Shown here piece after piece: positions 17,204-27,819 of a stretch of 64,000 nt of DNA (its first letter is position 1; every line of letters starts with the position of its first letter). The translations under genes and the position numbers were made by a program. Below the pieces are notes generated by a model. That model worked only from the letters and a program-made list of their open reading frames with translations. It had not been told where the DNA came from and did no database searches. The stretch comes from Pseudomonadota bacterium (GTDB taxonomy: Bacteria; Pseudomonadota; Gammaproteobacteria; Steroidobacterales; Woeseiaceae), in the NCBI GenBank assembly GCA_027621915.1, contig JAQCAD010000015.1, forward strand, positions 1-64,000. The letters run 5' to 3'.

Positions 17204-17232
17204 TTGTATCGGCCACATGATGAGGCGATAAT
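17204..17232 (+). promoter_or_regulatory. Sigma70-type promoter of the 4.5S RNA gene
   Basis: TTGTAT (17204-17209) and GATAAT (17227-17232) are separated by exactly 17 bases. Transcription would begin about eight bases later, at the mapped 5' end of the RNA (17240). The opposite-strand dehydrogenase start lies at 17088, so this region is free of coding sequence. Confidence 0.65.
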
Positions 17233-17239
17233 CGCCGCC

Positions 17240-17345
17240 GGCCCGTGTCGGCTTCCTCGCGACGGCCACCCGTGAACCCCGTCAGGCCCGGAAGGGAGCA
17301 GCGGCAGCGGCGACGCCGGGTGCCGGGGAACAGCTGGCGCGGGCC
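17240..17345 (+). ncRNA. ffs: 4.5S signal recognition particle RNA (small bacterial type)
   Basis: The RNA partner of Ffh in co-translational membrane targeting. The universally conserved core is present: GTCAGGCCCGGAAGGGAGCA (17282-17301), with GGAA tetraloop and asymmetric internal loop, then GCCGGG and GGGGAACAGCTGGC. The ends GGCCCGTG and CGCGGGCC pair to close the long hairpin. Ends were set by that pairing, so they may be off by a few bases. It is followed directly by dnaX, as in many gammaproteobacteria. Confidence 0.95.
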
Positions 17346-17448
17346 ACTTCATTTGTATTGAGCGTCATATGAGGCTTCGCCTCGTGTGCCTCATTGGTTA
17401 CACTGTTCGATCCTCTGGGACAAAAACGATGTGCGGTCGCGATCTCTT

Positions 17449-19083
17449 ATGAGTTACCTGGTACTGGCCCGGAAATGGCGCCCCAAGAATTTTGCCGAAA
17501 CCGTAGGGCAGGAACATGTGCTCAAAGCGCTATCAAATGCGCTCGAAACAGGGCGATTGCATCATGCGTACCTGTTCGCCGGTACTCGCGGGGTGGGCAA
17601 AACTACCATCGCCAGAATTCTTGCGAAATCTCTTAACTGTGACAACGGCATCACCGCAAAACCATGTGGCGAATGTGGTGCCTGCCGGGAAATTGACGAA
17701 GGGCGTTTCGTCGATCTGATCGAGGTCGATGCGGCTTCGAGGACCAAGGTTGATGATACCCGAGACCTCCTGGACAACGTTCAATATGCGCCGGCGCGGG
17801 GGCGGTTCAAGGTATACCTGATTGACGAGGTTCACATGTTGTCAAAAAGTTCATTCAACGCTTTGTTGAAGACACTTGAGGAGCCGCCGCCGCATGTGAA
17901 GTTCCTCCTGGCAACAACCGATCCACAGAAACTGCCCATAACGGTGCTGTCACGTTGCCTGCAATTCAACTTGAAACGGCTTACGCCCTCGCTCATTCGC
18001 GAGCGGCTCGAACTGATTTGTGATGCCGAGTCTGTCGGGTTCGAAACAGCGGCGCTGGTTATGATTGCCAGGGCTGCCGACGGCAGTTTACGCGACGCCC
18101 TGAGCTTGCTGGATCAGGCGATTGCTTTTTGCGGCGGCACAGTCAGCGAAGAAGGTGTCGCTTCCATGCTCGGCACAATCGATCGCCAGCATGTTAGTAA
18201 GATAGTCAAGTCGCTTGCTGGCGCCGATTCACAAGGGTTGATAGCGGCAATCGCTGACGTTGATGAGCAATTTCCTGACTATGCACAGCTTCTCGACGAT
18301 CTTGCGAGAATGCTGCAGCGCATAGCAATTTATCAGGCCGTTGGGGTTGTGGATCAGGAAGACAGCGTAAATGTGGCTGAAATTGCGGATTTCGCGGCCA
18401 GTATTTCTCTCGAGGACGTTCAACTTTTTTATCAGATCGCGTTATTGGGTCGTCGCGACCTGCATCTCGCTCCTGACCCGCGGGGCGGCGTTGAAATGAC
18501 GCTGCTTAGAATGCTTACATTCCAACCGGGCGGAGACGCAGGGATTGCGGGCAGCGGAACGGCAACCCGAGACAAGTCGGTAATAGCCGCGCCGGCTCCT
18601 GCGACGGCGAAAAAGCAGGCGATTCAAGGCGGTGAGGGTGCCCCAGCAAATATACAAGCAAATGCAGTATGGCGAGAGCCGGTGTGGGCCGAACTGATAA
18701 ACCAGCTCAGTTTGTCGGGAGTTAACAAACAGCTTGCCAGCAATTGCGCATACCTCTGCCGAAAAGCTGACACCGTGTTTTTGAGTCTTGACAGTCGTTC
18801 CGAGTCCTATCTCACTAAACCTCGTCAATTGGCATTGGCTGAGGCTCTGAGCTCCAATTTCGGAGAAGACCTGACAGTTGATATCACTATCGCCAGGGGC
18901 CCGACAAAGGCGGAGACACCGACACAACTGGAAGCGAGGCAGGAGACGGAGGCGCTCGAGGCGGCTCGCGCCGGGCTGGAGGCCGACCCGAATGTCCAGG
19001 CGCTTAAAGAAATGTTTGGCGCCAAACTGGTGCCTGATTCTGTTGAACCATTGAGCAACAAGTCTGCAGCAATTCGGGAGTGA
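17449..19083 (+). CDS. dnaX: DNA polymerase III tau/gamma subunit
   Basis: The clamp-loader ATPase of the replicative polymerase, 544 residues. [22 protein letters not shown] is the standard start, GTRGVGKTT the Walker A, CGECGAC part of the zinc site, LIDEVHMLS the Walker B and TTDPQKLP sensor I. The C-terminal third is the variable tau region. The ATG at 17449 gives the family N-terminus; the frame opens 63 bases earlier. GCG-AAA-AAG at 18607-18615 is a possible -1 slippage site followed by a TGA in the -1 frame at 18633, which would give a shorter gamma form of about 395 residues. It lies 4 bases before ybaB. Confidence 0.95.
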   Translation: MSYLVLARKWRPKNFAETVGQEHVLKALSNALETGRLHHAYLFAGTRGVGKTTIARILAKSLNCDNGITAKPCGECGACREIDEGRFVDLIEVDAASRTKVDDTRDLLDNVQYAPARGRFKVYLIDEVHMLSKSSFNALLKTLEEPPPHVKFLLATTDPQKLPITVLSRCLQFNLKRLTPSLIRERLELICDAESVGFETAALVMIARAADGSLRDALSLLDQAIAFCGGTVSEEGVASMLGTIDRQHVSKIVKSLAGADSQGLIAAIADVDEQFPDYAQLLDDLARMLQRIAIYQAVGVVDQEDSVNVAEIADFAASISLEDVQLFYQIALLGRRDLHLAPDPRGGVEMTLLRMLTFQPGGDAGIAGSGTATRDKSVIAAPAPATAKKQAIQGGEGAPANIQANAVWREPVWAELINQLSLSGVNKQLASNCAYLCRKADTVFLSLDSRSESYLTKPRQLALAEALSSNFGEDLTVDITIARGPTKAETPTQLEARQETEALEAARAGLEADPNVQALKEMFGAKLVPDSVEPLSNKSAAIRE

Positions 19084-19087
19084 AGTG

Positions 19088-19411
19088 ATGAAAGGCGGTA
19101 TCGGTCAACTCATGAAACAGGCCCAGCAGATGCAGGCCGATATGCAAAAGGCGCAGGACGAAATGGCCAGCCTGACGGTCACCGGCGTATCCGGTGGCGG
19201 CATGGTCAAAATTACGATGACCTGCAAGCATGTCGTGCGTGGTCTCGAAATCGACGATTCGCTGTTCGGTGATGACAAGGACATGCTCGAAGACCTGATT
19301 ATCGCGGCATTCAATGACGCCGTCCGGAGGGTCGAAAACACCGTGCAGGAAAAATTTTCGGGAATGACGGCCGGGTTAAGTCTGCCGCCCGGAATAAAGC
19401 TTCCTTTCTAG
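19088..19411 (+). CDS. ybaB: Nucleoid-associated protein, YbaB/EbfC family
   Basis: A small DNA-binding dimer of 107 residues encoded between dnaX and recR, its conserved place. [22 protein letters not shown] and the glycine-rich [12 protein letters not shown] are diagnostic. ATG at 19088 follows the dnaX stop by four bases; a GTG just before it is an alternative. Probably co-transcribed with dnaX and recR. Confidence 0.95.
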   Translation: MKGGIGQLMKQAQQMQADMQKAQDEMASLTVTGVSGGGMVKITMTCKHVVRGLEIDDSLFGDDKDMLEDLIIAAFNDAVRRVENTVQEKFSGMTAGLSLPPGIKLPF

Positions 19412-19417
19412 AAGCAT

Positions 19418-20029
19418 TTGCTGACTGACGTGTCGTATTCCCCATTACTCTTGCGTTTGATCGATACCCTGCGATGCATGCCGGGCGTCGGTCGCAAGTC
19501 CGCACAACGAATCGCATTTCATTTATTGGAGCGTGATCGAAACGGCGCGGACGAACTTTCGAGAGCACTCTCTGATGCCGTCAAGGGTATTGGTCATTGC
19601 GTGCACTGCCGAATGTTGACTGAATATGATGCCTGCAATATATGCTCGGCATCTGGCCGTGACAGTAAATTGCTTTGCGCAGTGGAGTCTCCTGCGGACG
19701 TAATGGCCGTTGAGGATGCGACCGGATACAAAGGGCTGTACTTCGTTTTGATGGGCCACCTGTCACCGCTGGACGGCATTGGGCCTGATGAACTCGGTAT
19801 GCCGGCGTTGGAGGCTCGATTGCGCGATGGCAACGTGGAAGAGCTGATCATCGCAACGAACCCAACGGTCGAGGGCGACGCAACTGCTCACTACCTTGCC
19901 GATCTTGCGGGGAAACACGAAGTTCAGGCCAGCCGGATTGCTCATGGTGTCCCGCTTGGCGGTGAACTCGAATACGTTGATGGCGGCACGTTGTCACACG
20001 CTTTTTTTGGTCGCCGCGTGGTCGATTAA
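19418..20029 (+). CDS. recR: Recombination mediator protein RecR
   Basis: RecR (203 residues) works with RecF/RecO to load RecA at gaps. The helix-hairpin-helix ([20 protein letters not shown]), a four-cysteine zinc motif (CVHC and CNIC) and the Toprim segment ([28 protein letters not shown]) are all present, as is [16 protein letters not shown]. No ATG fits; TTG at 19418 (GAAG just upstream) or GTG at 19430 is the start. It lies six bases after ybaB. Confidence 0.95.
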   Translation: MLTDVSYSPLLLRLIDTLRCMPGVGRKSAQRIAFHLLERDRNGADELSRALSDAVKGIGHCVHCRMLTEYDACNICSASGRDSKLLCAVESPADVMAVEDATGYKGLYFVLMGHLSPLDGIGPDELGMPALEARLRDGNVEELIIATNPTVEGDATAHYLADLAGKHEVQASRIAHGVPLGGELEYVDGGTLSHAFFGRRVVD

Positions 20030-20058
20030 TATCACATTGATGTAAACAGGGTAGCGAA

Positions 20059-20409
20059 ATGACCGATTCCGAATGTCTTTTCTGCAAAATCGCGGCTGGG
20101 AAAATCAATGCGGACGTGATTTACGAATCTGACGATGTTGTAGCCTTCAGGGATATCAACCCGCAAGCGCCGACGCACGTTCTGGTCATTCCAAAACGCC
20201 ATATTTCGACGATTAATGACCTAAAAAAGTCTGACTCCGGCATTGTTGGCGAGATGTATATTGCTGCGAAAGAGATTGCGAGACAGGAAGACATTGCCGA
20301 CGATGGTTATCGCGCGGTCATGAATTGCAACGCCGCTGCCGGACAAACAGTCTTTCACATTCATTTGCATGTGCTGGGCGGGCGACAGTTAACCTGGCCG
20401 CCGGGTTAG
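20059..20409 (+). CDS. hinT: HIT-family nucleoside phosphoramidase (HinT)
   Basis: A 116-residue purine nucleoside phosphoramidate hydrolase. CLFCKIAAGKI at the start and the histidine triad HIHLHVLGGRQL near the C-terminus identify it; the length is standard. It sits 29 bases after recR and ends just before the convergent rsgA. Confidence 0.93.
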   Translation: MTDSECLFCKIAAGKINADVIYESDDVVAFRDINPQAPTHVLVIPKRHISTINDLKKSDSGIVGEMYIAAKEIARQEDIADDGYRAVMNCNAAAGQTVFHIHLHVLGGRQLTWPPG

Positions 20410-20412
20410 TCG

Positions 20413-21324
20413 CTAACCGAATTTGTCCGACAGTTTCTGCGAGCTGGACATCAGGCGCTTGTAACTTTCATATCGGCGCTCACTGATCTCTTGCCCCGCG
20501 GCAGCGTCCTTAACGCTACAACCAGGCTCCCGAAGATGTTTGCAGTTCGCGAATCGACACTGCTGGCTTCGTTCGTAGATCTCCCGAAACCCCCGATTAA
20601 CGTCCTGCGCACTTTCGATTGTTGGCGCGTAATCGCGTACGCCGGGCGAATCAATGACAGCGCCGCCGTCCGGCAAGTTCAGCATGACTGAATTGGCCGT
20701 TGTATGTTTGCCTTCGCGGGAACTGTCGGACAGTTCGCCGGTGCGTTGTTCGGCTTCCGAGATCAAGTTATTGATAACGCTAGATTTTCCGACGCCAGAC
20801 TGGCCGACTATGATTGCCGTCTTGCCTTTTAGCTCGGCCGACAATAATTCCATATTGATGGCGTTCTTGGCGCTGCACAGCAAGACCGAATAGCCAATTT
20901 TCCTGTACTCGTCGAGAACGACTTTTGCTTTCTCAGTGGCTGAGACTAAATCGGATTTGTTGAAAACGACGATTCCTTCGGCACCGATGATTTCTGCCGC
21001 GGCGAGATAACGATCGACAACGAACCAGTCCGGTTTCGGTTCGGCTGCGGCCATTACAACAACACAACTCAAATTGGCGGCCAGCACCTCCTTGCGCCCA
21101 CGGCTGTCGGGTCTGGTGAGTTCATTGTCTCGGTGGCATATGGACTGGATCAACCACTCAGGCTCGTTCAGGATTGGCTCGGCAATCACGTAGTCGCCAC
21201 AAACTGGACGAAGCTTCTTGCCTTTGATGCGGGCGACGATTTCTCCGTAATGGTCAATCCGCAGGTTCATTCGGCGACTGAATGTGCCGATAACGAGGCA
21301 TTTATGCTGGGTTTCGACTGTCAC
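20413..21324 (-). CDS. rsgA: Ribosome small-subunit-dependent GTPase A
   Basis: RsgA (YjeQ), a circularly permuted GTPase that checks 30S maturation. After an N-terminal OB fold come NKSDL (G4), GQSGVGKSSVIN (G1), GKHTTANS (G2) and DSPGVRDY (G3), in the permuted order. The C-terminal zinc motif is CRFANCKHLREPGC. The GTG at 21324 gives 303 residues; the open frame reaches an ATG at 21393 (326 residues), and no strong ribosome site decides between them. It is divergent from orn, as in E. coli. Confidence 0.93.
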   Translation of the reverse strand: MTVETQHKCLVIGTFSRRMNLRIDHYGEIVARIKGKKLRPVCGDYVIAEPILNEPEWLIQSICHRDNELTRPDSRGRKEVLAANLSCVVVMAAAEPKPDWFVVDRYLAAAEIIGAEGIVVFNKSDLVSATEKAKVVLDEYRKIGYSVLLCSAKNAINMELLSAELKGKTAIIVGQSGVGKSSVINNLISEAEQRTGELSDSSREGKHTTANSVMLNLPDGGAVIDSPGVRDYAPTIESAQDVNRGFREIYERSQQCRFANCKHLREPGCSVKDAAAGQEISERRYESYKRLMSSSQKLSDKFG

Positions 21325-21454
21325 AGCAATTGAAGAAAGATGATCTGCAGGTCCATGGCAAAGGAGTATGCCGCTCGCCGGAGAGCCTTGCACCCATTTA
21401 CGCTGTTACACTACCCAGCCACGAGGTAGATCACGGTCCTTTAACGAGGAACAC

Positions 21455-22024
21455 ATGGCCAACGACGAACGGGAATTGGCAGGCGACAACGCAACCAATC
21501 TGATCTGGATCGATCTTGAAATGACCGGTCTCGATACCGCCAGTGACCACATAATCGAAATTGCGACGGTCGTCACTGACGCCCAACTGAACGAGATTGC
21601 AGTGGGGCCCGAATTGGCCATACACCAGCCGCAAGCGATTCTTGATGGTATGGATGAATGGAACACGCGTCAGCACGGTGAGTCCGGGTTGAGCAAGCGA
21701 GTGCTCGAGAGTGGACTCAGCGTCACTCAAGCTGAGTCCGAAACGCTTCAATTCCTGAAAAAATACGTGCTAGCGGGCAAGTCACCGATGTGTGGCAATA
21801 GTATTTGCCAGGATCGAAGGTTCATGGCCAGGTTGATGCCGGAGCTGGAAGCTTTTTTCCACTATCGAAATCTCGATGTCAGCACACTGAAGATCCTGGC
21901 AAACACCTGGATGCCGGAAGTGGCCGCCGGATACACTAAAGAATCTTCGCACCGTGCGCTGGACGATATCAGGGATTCTATTGCGGAGCTCGCATACTAT
22001 CGCCGCACCATGTTCGTATCGTAG
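21455..22024 (+). CDS. orn: Oligoribonuclease
   Basis: A 3'-5' exonuclease of the DEDDh family that clears 2-5-nucleotide RNAs and pGpG. It has 189 residues. [11 protein letters not shown] carries the DxE pair, [12 protein letters not shown] the second Asp, and [16 protein letters not shown] the His and last Asp. The ATG at 21455 follows CGAGGA by six bases; the longer frame from 21368 is not needed. The next gene starts 19 bases downstream. Confidence 0.96.
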   Translation: MANDERELAGDNATNLIWIDLEMTGLDTASDHIIEIATVVTDAQLNEIAVGPELAIHQPQAILDGMDEWNTRQHGESGLSKRVLESGLSVTQAESETLQFLKKYVLAGKSPMCGNSICQDRRFMARLMPELEAFFHYRNLDVSTLKILANTWMPEVAAGYTKESSHRALDDIRDSIAELAYYRRTMFVS

Positions 22025-22043
22025 CGGCAGCAACGGGTTGATC

Positions 22044-22661
22044 ATGACGGACAAACCTGGCGCGCCCGCGACTCTTCGCAATCGAGAACCGATACTTGAG
22101 GTCCTTCGAATCGAGATGGCGAATTGTCAGTCGGTTCTGGAAATCGGATCCGGTACCGGCCAGCATGCCGTTTTCTTTGGTCGCGAGCTTCCCTGGCTTA
22201 GCTGGCAAACCAGCGACCGCCTGGAGAATCATGACGGAATCAATGCGTGGATAGCGGAAGCTTCACTGCCAAACGTGCGCAGGCCTCTGGATCTCGACGT
22301 AGAGTTAGTCGACAGTGTGCCTGGCGAGTATTGCGGCGTTTTTTCGGCCAACACGGCACACATCATGTCTTTCGATGCTGTGATATGCATGTTTCAATTG
22401 GTCGGAAACGCCCTTTCTGCGGACGGTCTGTTTTGCCTGTACGGTCCATTCAATCTGAATAACGATTTCACAAGTGAGAGTAACAGGCAGTTTGATGCGT
22501 CGCTCAAAACACGCGATCCACGGATGGGCATTCGTGATTTGGCGGAAATTAGGGTGCTTGCTTCGGAGAACGATCTAGTAACTGAGAAAACCTACGCCAT
22601 GCCGGCCAACAATATGCTCATTGTGTGGAAAAAAACATCGACAAAACGGGTGAAAAAATGA
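22044..22661 (+). CDS. DUF938 family SAM-dependent methyltransferase-like protein
   Basis: A 205-residue protein of the DUF938 family, recognised by RNREPILEVL followed by VLEIGSGTGQHAVFFG and PWLSWQTSD. The glycine-rich motif is a SAM-binding loop, so a class I methyltransferase is likely; the substrate is unknown for the family. It starts 19 bases after orn, and its stop overlaps the ATG of the next gene (ATGA), so the three probably form one operon. Confidence 0.88.
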   Translation: MTDKPGAPATLRNREPILEVLRIEMANCQSVLEIGSGTGQHAVFFGRELPWLSWQTSDRLENHDGINAWIAEASLPNVRRPLDLDVELVDSVPGEYCGVFSANTAHIMSFDAVICMFQLVGNALSADGLFCLYGPFNLNNDFTSESNRQFDASLKTRDPRMGIRDLAEIRVLASENDLVTEKTYAMPANNMLIVWKKTSTKRVKK

Positions 22662-23041
22662 AGCTTCACCGGGGTGGTTGTCATTGTGGCAGGGTCCGAT
22701 TTGAAGTGGAGGCACCGGAAGATCAGATGCTGAGCGACTGCAATTGCAGTATTTGTCGAATGACCGGTTATTTGCACCTGATCGTTCCAAAAGCAGCATT
22801 TCGCCTGGTCGAGGGCGAAGACCAGTTGACCACCTATGAATTCAATACTCGAGTGGCCAAGCACTACTTCTGCGGACATTGCGGAATCAAGTCATTCTAT
22901 GTTCCGCGATCGCATCCAGACGGGGTAAGTGTAAACGCACGTTGTCTCGATCCTGGCACCCTTTCGCCTGGCAAGGTCGAGAAATTTGATGGCGCGAACT
23001 GGGAGAAAAATATCCACAAACTTCGGCACGACAATGAATAG
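22658..23041 (+). CDS. GFA/CENP-V domain zinc protein
   Basis: A 127-residue protein of the glutathione-dependent formaldehyde-activating fold. Zinc ligands are visible as GGCHCGRVRFEV, CNCSICR and CGHCGIKSFY. Members bind glutathione adducts, but most have no proven reaction. The ATG at 22658 overlaps the stop of the DUF938 gene; a GTG at 22625 would add eleven residues inside that gene. Confidence 0.9.
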   Translation: MKLHRGGCHCGRVRFEVEAPEDQMLSDCNCSICRMTGYLHLIVPKAAFRLVEGEDQLTTYEFNTRVAKHYFCGHCGIKSFYVPRSHPDGVSVNARCLDPGTLSPGKVEKFDGANWEKNIHKLRHDNE

Positions 23042-23153
23042 ATCGACTTTCGTCGCCATTGAGAGACACAAAAGCAGGGATTCCACAAATGCTGGTGTGG
23101 AAAAACGGCTTGTCTTATAGTTGCCGCCAACGCCGAACAGTGAATCTTTCGAA

Positions 23154-23837
23154 ATGACCAATAAGTACTTTTATCTGACTTCAATAGCGCTGTGGGTGTG
23201 CCTCGGCTTGTTACAACCGGTTGCCGCAGAATCGAGATGGGTAAGCGACCAGTTCGAAGTCATGTTGCGTACAGGACCCAGCACAAGCAATGCTATCGAG
23301 TTGATGATTGACAGTGGCGTCGAGCTTGAGATCCTGGAAGTGGACGCCGAATCTGGCTATACGCGCGTCAGGACGGGCGGGGGTACCGAAGGCTGGGTAT
23401 TGAGCAGGTATCTGATGTCTGAGCCCTCGGCGCGGGAGCAATTGCAAACGCTGACCGCGCAGTTAACGAGCTTAAATTCGCAAGGCAGCAGTTTGGGCAG
23501 TCAGTTAGGCGCTGTTCGCGCAGAGTACGAGACCGCGACGCGCCAGATTCGCCAATTGGAACAGGACAAGTCCAGGTTGCAATTGCAATTGGACGAAACC
23601 ACAAGGAAAGCGGCAAATACGCTGGCGATCGATCGGCAGAATCAGGACTTGCAACAGCAACTGACGGATGCGGAAATTAAGATGAGTATCCTGGAGCAGG
23701 AAAACGAAATTCTCAGCGGCCAGACGACACGCAACTGGTTTATCACCGGGTCCCTGGTGCTATTTGGAGGAATTCTGCTGGGCCTGATACTGCCGCGCCT
23801 GAAGGTCCAGCGGCGGTCTCGTTACGATAGCTTCTAG
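23154..23837 (+). CDS. TIGR04211-type SH3-domain envelope protein (YgiM-like)
   Basis: A 227-residue exported protein anchored at its C-terminus. A signal peptide (ending LLQPVAAES) is followed by a bacterial SH3 domain (WVSDQFEVMLRTGPS to GWVLSRYLMSEP), a coiled coil (about residues 90-190, rich in Gln/Leu heptads) and a C-terminal transmembrane segment (ITGSLVLFGGILLGLILP) with a basic tail. This order is that of the TIGR04211/YgiM family. It is thought to act at the cell wall; no enzyme motif is present. ATG at 23154 was chosen to begin the signal peptide. Confidence 0.88.
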   Translation: MTNKYFYLTSIALWVCLGLLQPVAAESRWVSDQFEVMLRTGPSTSNAIELMIDSGVELEILEVDAESGYTRVRTGGGTEGWVLSRYLMSEPSAREQLQTLTAQLTSLNSQGSSLGSQLGAVRAEYETATRQIRQLEQDKSRLQLQLDETTRKAANTLAIDRQNQDLQQQLTDAEIKMSILEQENEILSGQTTRNWFITGSLVLFGGILLGLILPRLKVQRRSRYDSF

Positions 23838-23853
23838 GGAAGTGGCCGGGTCT

Positions 23854-26217
23854 TCAAACTTTTTTCCCGGCCAAAAACATCCAGGTTTCGACGACCGTGT
23901 CGGGATTCAAAGACATGCTCTCGATGCCCTGATCGAGTAGCCAGCGCGCAAGGTCCGGATGATCCGACGGTCCCTGTCCGCAAATTCCTACATACTTTCC
24001 TTTCGCCGTACATGCCTTGATCGCCATCGCCAACAACGCCAGAACGGCATCGTCACGTTCATCGAATAGATCGGCAATCAAAGCCGAGTCGCGATCGAGC
24101 CCGAGAGTCAGCTGCGTCATGTCGTTGGACCCAATCGACATGCCATCGAAATATTCGAGATATTGATCGGCGAGCAGAGCGTTCGTTGGCAATTCGCACA
24201 TCATGATGATCTTCAATCCATCTTTGCCACGCTCGAGCCCGTTTTCTGCGAGAATATCGATGACCTGTTTTGCCTGCGCTACAGTTCGTACAAACGGAAT
24301 CATGAGCTGAACGTTGGTCAGACCCATGTCGTTTCGAACCCTCTTCAATGCGGCGCACTCGAGATCAAAACACGGCCGAAAAGTTTCAGATACGTAACGC
24401 GCAGCGCCTCTGAATCCGAGCATCGGATTTTCTTCCGACGGTTCGTACCTGTCTCCGCCGATCAGATTCGCGTATTCGTTTGATTTAAAATCGGAAAGCC
24501 TGACGATTACTGGTTCGGGAGCGAATGCGGCGGCAATAGTGGCCACACCCTCAGCTAACTTCTCGATAAAGAAGCTGATTGGATTATCATAACCGGCCAT
24601 CTGTTCATCGACCGCAAATCTGGTGTCGTCATCCAGTGTTTCGTATTCAAGAAGTGCGTTTGGATGCACTCCAATCATCCGGTTGATGATGAACTCGAGG
24701 CGGGCCAGGCCGACGCCATGATTAGGGATACTGGCAAAATCGAATGCGCGATCCGGATTGCCCACATTCATCATGATCTTGACAGGTATTTCCGGTAACG
24801 CATCAAGCTCGATCCTGGACTGTTCGAATTCAAGCTTGCCCGCATATACGAATCCTTCGTCACCCTCAGCGCAACTGACCGTAACGTCCGCACCATCCTG
24901 AATTGCCGTAGTTGCGTTTCCGCAGCCGACTACAGCAGGAATACCAAGTTCTCTCGCAATTATCGCGGCGTGGCAGGTTCGCCCACCTCTATTGGTTACA
25001 ATCGCTGACGCGCGTTTCATGACCGGTTCCCAATCAGGGTCCGTCATATCCGACACAAGAACATCCCCAGGCTGAATGCGATTCATCTCGGAGACATTCT
25101 TAATGACCTTTGCGGTTCCCTGCCCAATCTTTTGTCCAATGCTGCGGCCGGTCGTCAGGATTTCCGATTGAGTTTTCAGTGTGAATCGATCAATTGTACG
25201 GCCGCTGCGGCTTTGGACAGTCTCCGGTCGCGCCTGCAAAATGTATAGCCGGCCGTCTGTGCCATCTTTTCCCCACTCAATGTCCATTGGTCGTCCATAG
25301 TGATCTTCGATTACTACGGCCGTTCTGGCGAGTGCAATAATGTCGATGTCGCTCAACGAAAACCGCAAACTGTCCGCCTCGTCAACGTCGATCGTGCTTA
25401 CGGTCCTGCCGGGCTCCGGGTTGTCGCTATAGACCATTTTGATGGCCTTGCTGCCGAGGTTTTTTCTGAGAATCGGGTGCTTCCCACTTTTTAACGCCGG
25501 CTTATACACATAAAACTCGTCGGGATTTACAGCACCCTGTACGACCGTTTCACCAAGACCATACGAGGATGTGATAAAAACCGCATTTCGAAAACCGGTC
25601 TCTGTATCCAGAGTGAAAATAACGCCGGCAGCGCCAACATCACTCCGAACCATGTATTGAACGCCTACCGATAATGCGACCAGAGAATGATCAAATCCCT
25701 GGTGAACTCTGTAGGCGATAGCACGATCATTGAAAAGCGACGCAAATACCTGGTGCAACGCGTCGATCAGATTTTCGATGCCTCTTACATTGAGAAACGT
25801 TTCCTGTTGCCCGGCAAACGAGGCATCGGGCAGGTCCTCCGCGGTCGCTGACGAACGAACTGCAACCGAAATGTTCCGGCCACCAGACATCTCGTCAAAT
25901 GCCTGCTCGATGTCAGTCATCAGTCGATCGGGCAGGGCGGTCGCGCTGATCCAGTCGCGTATGCTCTTGCCAGCGGTGGTCAGTGCGTCAATATCGTCCA
26001 CATCAAGCTCAGCCAGTTTGTCGTTGATTCGATCCGCGAGGCCATCTGTGTTGAGGAAGTCACGGTAAGCCGCGGCGGTTGTCGCAAATCCACCAGGCAC
26101 ATCTACGCCAAGATTGCCCAGGTTGCTGATCATTTCTCCAAGCGAAGCGTTTTTTCCACCCACAATTTCAACATCTTGCATGCCCAATTGGTTGAGCTTG
26201 ATGACGTATGGATCCAA
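23854..26217 (-). CDS. ppsA: Phosphoenolpyruvate synthase
   Basis: PpsA makes PEP from pyruvate with ATP giving AMP, for gluconeogenesis. The 787 residues match the usual length. The nucleotide-binding domain starts with [11 protein letters not shown] and has [39 protein letters not shown] contains the phosphorylated His416, and [17 protein letters not shown] the PEP-binding domain. I prefer a TTG start at 26217, with AGGGAG seven bases upstream, over the ATG at 26259. It is divergent from its regulator gene, the arrangement seen in E. coli. Confidence 0.97.
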   Translation of the reverse strand: MDPYVIKLNQLGMQDVEIVGGKNASLGEMISNLGNLGVDVPGGFATTAAAYRDFLNTDGLADRINDKLAELDVDDIDALTTAGKSIRDWISATALPDRLMTDIEQAFDEMSGGRNISVAVRSSATAEDLPDASFAGQQETFLNVRGIENLIDALHQVFASLFNDRAIAYRVHQGFDHSLVALSVGVQYMVRSDVGAAGVIFTLDTETGFRNAVFITSSYGLGETVVQGAVNPDEFYVYKPALKSGKHPILRKNLGSKAIKMVYSDNPEPGRTVSTIDVDEADSLRFSLSDIDIIALARTAVVIEDHYGRPMDIEWGKDGTDGRLYILQARPETVQSRSGRTIDRFTLKTQSEILTTGRSIGQKIGQGTAKVIKNVSEMNRIQPGDVLVSDMTDPDWEPVMKRASAIVTNRGGRTCHAAIIARELGIPAVVGCGNATTAIQDGADVTVSCAEGDEGFVYAGKLEFEQSRIELDALPEIPVKIMMNVGNPDRAFDFASIPNHGVGLARLEFIINRMIGVHPNALLEYETLDDDTRFAVDEQMAGYDNPISFFIEKLAEGVATIAAAFAPEPVIVRLSDFKSNEYANLIGGDRYEPSEENPMLGFRGAARYVSETFRPCFDLECAALKRVRNDMGLTNVQLMIPFVRTVAQAKQVIDILAENGLERGKDGLKIIMMCELPTNALLADQYLEYFDGMSIGSNDMTQLTLGLDRDSALIADLFDERDDAVLALLAMAIKACTAKGKYVGICGQGPSDHPDLARWLLDQGIESMSLNPDTVVETWMFLAGKKV

Positions 26218-26320
26218 AACTGACTCCCTTGTTTTAATGCCTAAGAAATGGACAATCAATCACTAAGCGCAATATATGCAACCCGCATCAGAAATGCGAC
26301 GACCAGAGGCTGGATTCTAA

Positions 26321-27145
26321 ATGAGTGAACGTACCGTATTTTTTCTGTCTGATCAGACCGGAGTTACCGCTGAAACGCTAGGTCACAGCTTGTTGACGCA
26401 ATTTAATTCACAGGATTTCCGGCAGGTGACTTTGCCATTTATAGATAGCGATGACAAGGCGGAAGAAGCGGTACGCAAGATCAATGCTGCGGCCGAAAAA
26501 GGCGGATTAAGACCAATCGTATTTTCAACTCTGGTTCAGGACGACTTTCGATCTACCATTCGTCAGGCGGAAGGTTTGCATCTTGATATATTCGATGCAT
26601 TCCTGGAGCCGCTGGAAAGAGAGCTCCAGCAGAAATCAACCCATGAGCCCGGTCGTGCCCATGGAATGAGTGATATTGACAGTTATATGAAAAGAATTGA
26701 GGCGACGAATTTCGCGCTTGCAAACGATGATGGTGGCATCACACGTAATTACGAAGTGGCAGACGTAATATTGATAGGGGTATCGCGATCCGGCAAAACG
26801 CCGACTTGTCTGTACCTCGCTTTGCAATACGGAGTCTATGCGGCCAATTTTCCGTTAACAGACGAAGAACTGGATAGCGGAACACTTCCCGATATTCTTT
26901 TGAGCCAGAAAGAAAAACTGGTTGGACTGACTATCGCACCAACGCGACTCCAACAGATCAGAAAGGAACGCCGCGCACTGGGTCAGTATTCATCGGCACA
27001 ACAGGTTAGATATGAGTTGCGCGAGGCAGAAAAAATATTCAGCAAATATGATGTACCGCACATAAATACAACGGAATTATCGATCGAGGAGATCGCGAGC
27101 AGGATTCTTAATACTACCGGCGTAGAACGCCGAGTGCGACCTTAA
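26321..27145 (+). CDS. ppsR: PEP synthetase regulatory kinase/pyrophosphorylase (DUF299)
   Basis: PpsR inactivates PEP synthase by ADP-dependent threonine phosphorylation and reactivates it by Pi-dependent removal. The 274 residues open with ERTVFFLSDQTGVTAETLG, and the P-loop GVSRSGKTPTCLYLA is near residue 150. It is divergent from ppsA across about 100 bases, so the two share a control region. Confidence 0.96.
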   Translation: MSERTVFFLSDQTGVTAETLGHSLLTQFNSQDFRQVTLPFIDSDDKAEEAVRKINAAAEKGGLRPIVFSTLVQDDFRSTIRQAEGLHLDIFDAFLEPLERELQQKSTHEPGRAHGMSDIDSYMKRIEATNFALANDDGGITRNYEVADVILIGVSRSGKTPTCLYLALQYGVYAANFPLTDEELDSGTLPDILLSQKEKLVGLTIAPTRLQQIRKERRALGQYSSAQQVRYELREAEKIFSKYDVPHINTTELSIEEIASRILNTTGVERRVRP

Positions 27146-27222
27146 TATTTTTCTCAATTACTCAGGTCCGGAACCAAATTTGCATGGCTAGCGTTAACGA
27201 ATTGCTGTGATATATTCGAGCT

Positions 27223-27678
27223 ATGTTTCTCGAGCATCAACTTAATCCACAAGCGATCGTAAGGCCAGGAAGCTTTGTTGGGCTTATGGCACTCTACGAG
27301 AGTAATTACCTTCGGTTGCTACAGGTGATCCCTGAGATTCATCGCCTCGACGGTTATTATCGGTCATCGGTTGCGGGCGACTGTGACTTGCACGTCGAAA
27401 TACTGGAGCGAAGCCGTTACACGATTACCATGTCGTTGTCCTATTTTTTTTGGGAAAACAATTCTCGCGTCGCCGATCCGGACATGAAGGTGCGCCTTTA
27501 CCTCGACGGCAAATTGGCAGAGGCGATGCGATTCTCCGGTGACCACCGGCATCCGGAACTACGAAAGCTTTCACGAAAACACAGGCAGGATCTGAATTCT
27601 CGCTGGCGCCGTAATGTCCTGCTGAATAAATGGCTGGACTACCTGATGGATCAGGGGCACCTGGTTCTCGAACGCTAG
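27223..27678 (+). CDS. DUF1249 family protein (YqiB-like)
   Basis: A 151-residue cytoplasmic protein of the DUF1249 family, with a YESNYLRLLQVIP opening, LHVEILERSRYT, the DMKVRLYLDGKLAE strand segment and a basic C-terminus ending LLNKWLDYLMDQGHL. The family function is unknown; in enterobacteria the gene lies near cpdA. Here it follows ppsR by 77 bases and is followed by 141 bases with no gene I can support. Confidence 0.88.
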   Translation: MFLEHQLNPQAIVRPGSFVGLMALYESNYLRLLQVIPEIHRLDGYYRSSVAGDCDLHVEILERSRYTITMSLSYFFWENNSRVADPDMKVRLYLDGKLAEAMRFSGDHRHPELRKLSRKHRQDLNSRWRRNVLLNKWLDYLMDQGHLVLER

Positions 27679-27819
27679 GTAGGTCGCCGAACAGTCGTCC
27701 GAGCCACCAAAACTGTCGATTCAGTCAAGGATTGGCAGCCTCCCTCTTGTCATGATTCAGCCTGTAATTGCACATATTGCGCCGCTGCGTTGTGCATGAT
27801 TATGTAAAAGGGGCATGCA

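Noticed and set aside
17089-17352. N-terminal extension of the ALDH12 frame
   Set aside because: It crosses the 4.5S RNA gene and its promoter; a ribosome site supports the start at 17088.
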